Assembly: GCF_000819885.1 (NCBI RefSeq) | Contig: NZ_CDBO01000059.1 | Location: forward strand, 1-64,000 | Length of the DNA: 64,000 bases | Source of the DNA: Aeromonas fluvialis | GTDB lineage: Bacteria > Pseudomonadota > Gammaproteobacteria > Enterobacterales > Aeromonadaceae | Reading direction: 5' to 3' | Shown here: positions 63,759 to 64,000 of the stretch, piece by piece | Layout of the letters: the number at the start of each line of letters is the position of its first letter | Numbering within the stretch: position 1 is the stretch's first letter | Notes under the pieces: model-generated | What the model was told of the DNA's origin: nothing | Seen by the model: the letters and a program-made list of their open reading frames with translations, nothing else | The model's database searches: none | Made by a program: the position numbers and the translations under genes

Positions 63759-64000
63759 ATGAAACGACATCTTCGCTCTCTGCAGGCCGCGCTGGCGACC
63801 TTACTGCTCTGGTGTGCCTGGCCCGTCCTCGCCGCCGAATTGCCGTCGCTCACCCTGACCGATGCCAAGGCCAAGCAGGCGGTCATCCTGGATACCCGCG
63901 CCAGCTACTTCTATCAGGGGTGGCCGATGGAAGGGGAGAAGCAGGGCGGCCATGTGGCGGGCGCCGAGCACCTCTCTGCCGAGTGGAAATACAGCGATGA
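63759..64000 (+). CDS. exported rhodanese-type protein (partial, 3' end beyond window)
   Basis: The visible 80 residues have a signal peptide (LLLWCAWPVLA) followed by AVILDTRASYFYQGW and GHVAGAEHLSAEW, the start of a rhodanese domain. The active-site Cys would lie beyond the window. It may transfer sulfur or act as a periplasmic thiosulfate sulfurtransferase. The ATG at 63759 is preceded by GAGAAA; an in-frame ATG at 63741 is a weaker choice. 30 bases after glsB. Confidence 0.75.
   Translation, partial: MKRHLRSLQAALATLLLWCAWPVLAAELPSLTLTDAKAKQAVILDTRASYFYQGWPMEGEKQGGHVAGAEHLSAEWKYSD

Overview
The window is chromosomal DNA of a gammaproteobacterium, almost certainly an Aeromonas. The evidence is the 424-residue prolyl aminopeptidase of the A. 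sobria type, gene order shared with enterobacteria and vibrios (crp-yhfA-prkB-yheU-yheT, yheV-slyD-slyX-fkpA, tesA-ybbA-ybbP, dnaB-alr, trmB-yggL), and the generally GC-rich coding sequence. Species is not decided by what I can see.

Layout. Bases 1-8500 are an accessory region: a tyrosine integrase and a DUF927 ATPase (both minus strand) next to a cargo block of four genes (degenerate Doc-like protein, zinc-less SIR2 protein, cyclic-phosphate receiver protein cREC, PD-(D/E)XK protein). The block is enclosed by a ~106-bp direct repeat (579-684 and 4156-4261) and looks like an exchangeable conflict or defence cassette. Bases 8568-8723 hold tRNA-Phe and tRNA-Asn with a promoter and terminator; the core genome begins here. 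Then follow prolyl aminopeptidase, a pseudouridine catabolism pair (psuK with a fused DNA-binding domain, psuG), an RNA methyltransferase, a solute-binding protein, a universal stress protein, the fossil of an L,D-transpeptidase, a porin and rlmA.

From 17.6 to 27.5 kb lies the crp / prkB / yheTUV / slyD / slyX / fkpA neighbourhood, carrying extra lipoproteins (MliC-type lysozyme inhibitor, DUF4136, WD40), a CheV and a divergent AraC-like regulator. At 27.6 kb is a LuxO-type sigma-54 activator whose receiver domain is encoded across a run of ten C. From 29 to 39.5 kb come small membrane proteins, a 5'-nucleotidase lipoprotein, a Tim44-like protein, dnaB (followed by a second copy of its own last 17 codons), alr, pepE and two lipoproteins.

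From 40 to 48.3 kb is a heme-iron block: hmuTUV on minus, hutXZ on plus, with a Fur box between them, then chaN and a TonB-dependent heme receptor diverging from a second Fur-like site. An IS4-type transposase remnant sits beside hmuV. The last 16 kb carry an MFS transporter, a very large solute-symporter/hybrid histidine kinase, tesA-ybbA-ybbP, yfcH, a CSS-motif EAL protein, an aminotransferase, trmB-yggL, a glutaminase and the start of a rhodanese-type protein.

Most promising for novelty: the cargo block between the 106-bp repeats; the dnaB tail duplication, which looks like the scar of an element that used the dnaB 3' end; the C10 tract in the luxO-like gene; and the 13-bp Shine-Dalgarno-bearing tandem repeat in front of the lysozyme inhibitor gene.
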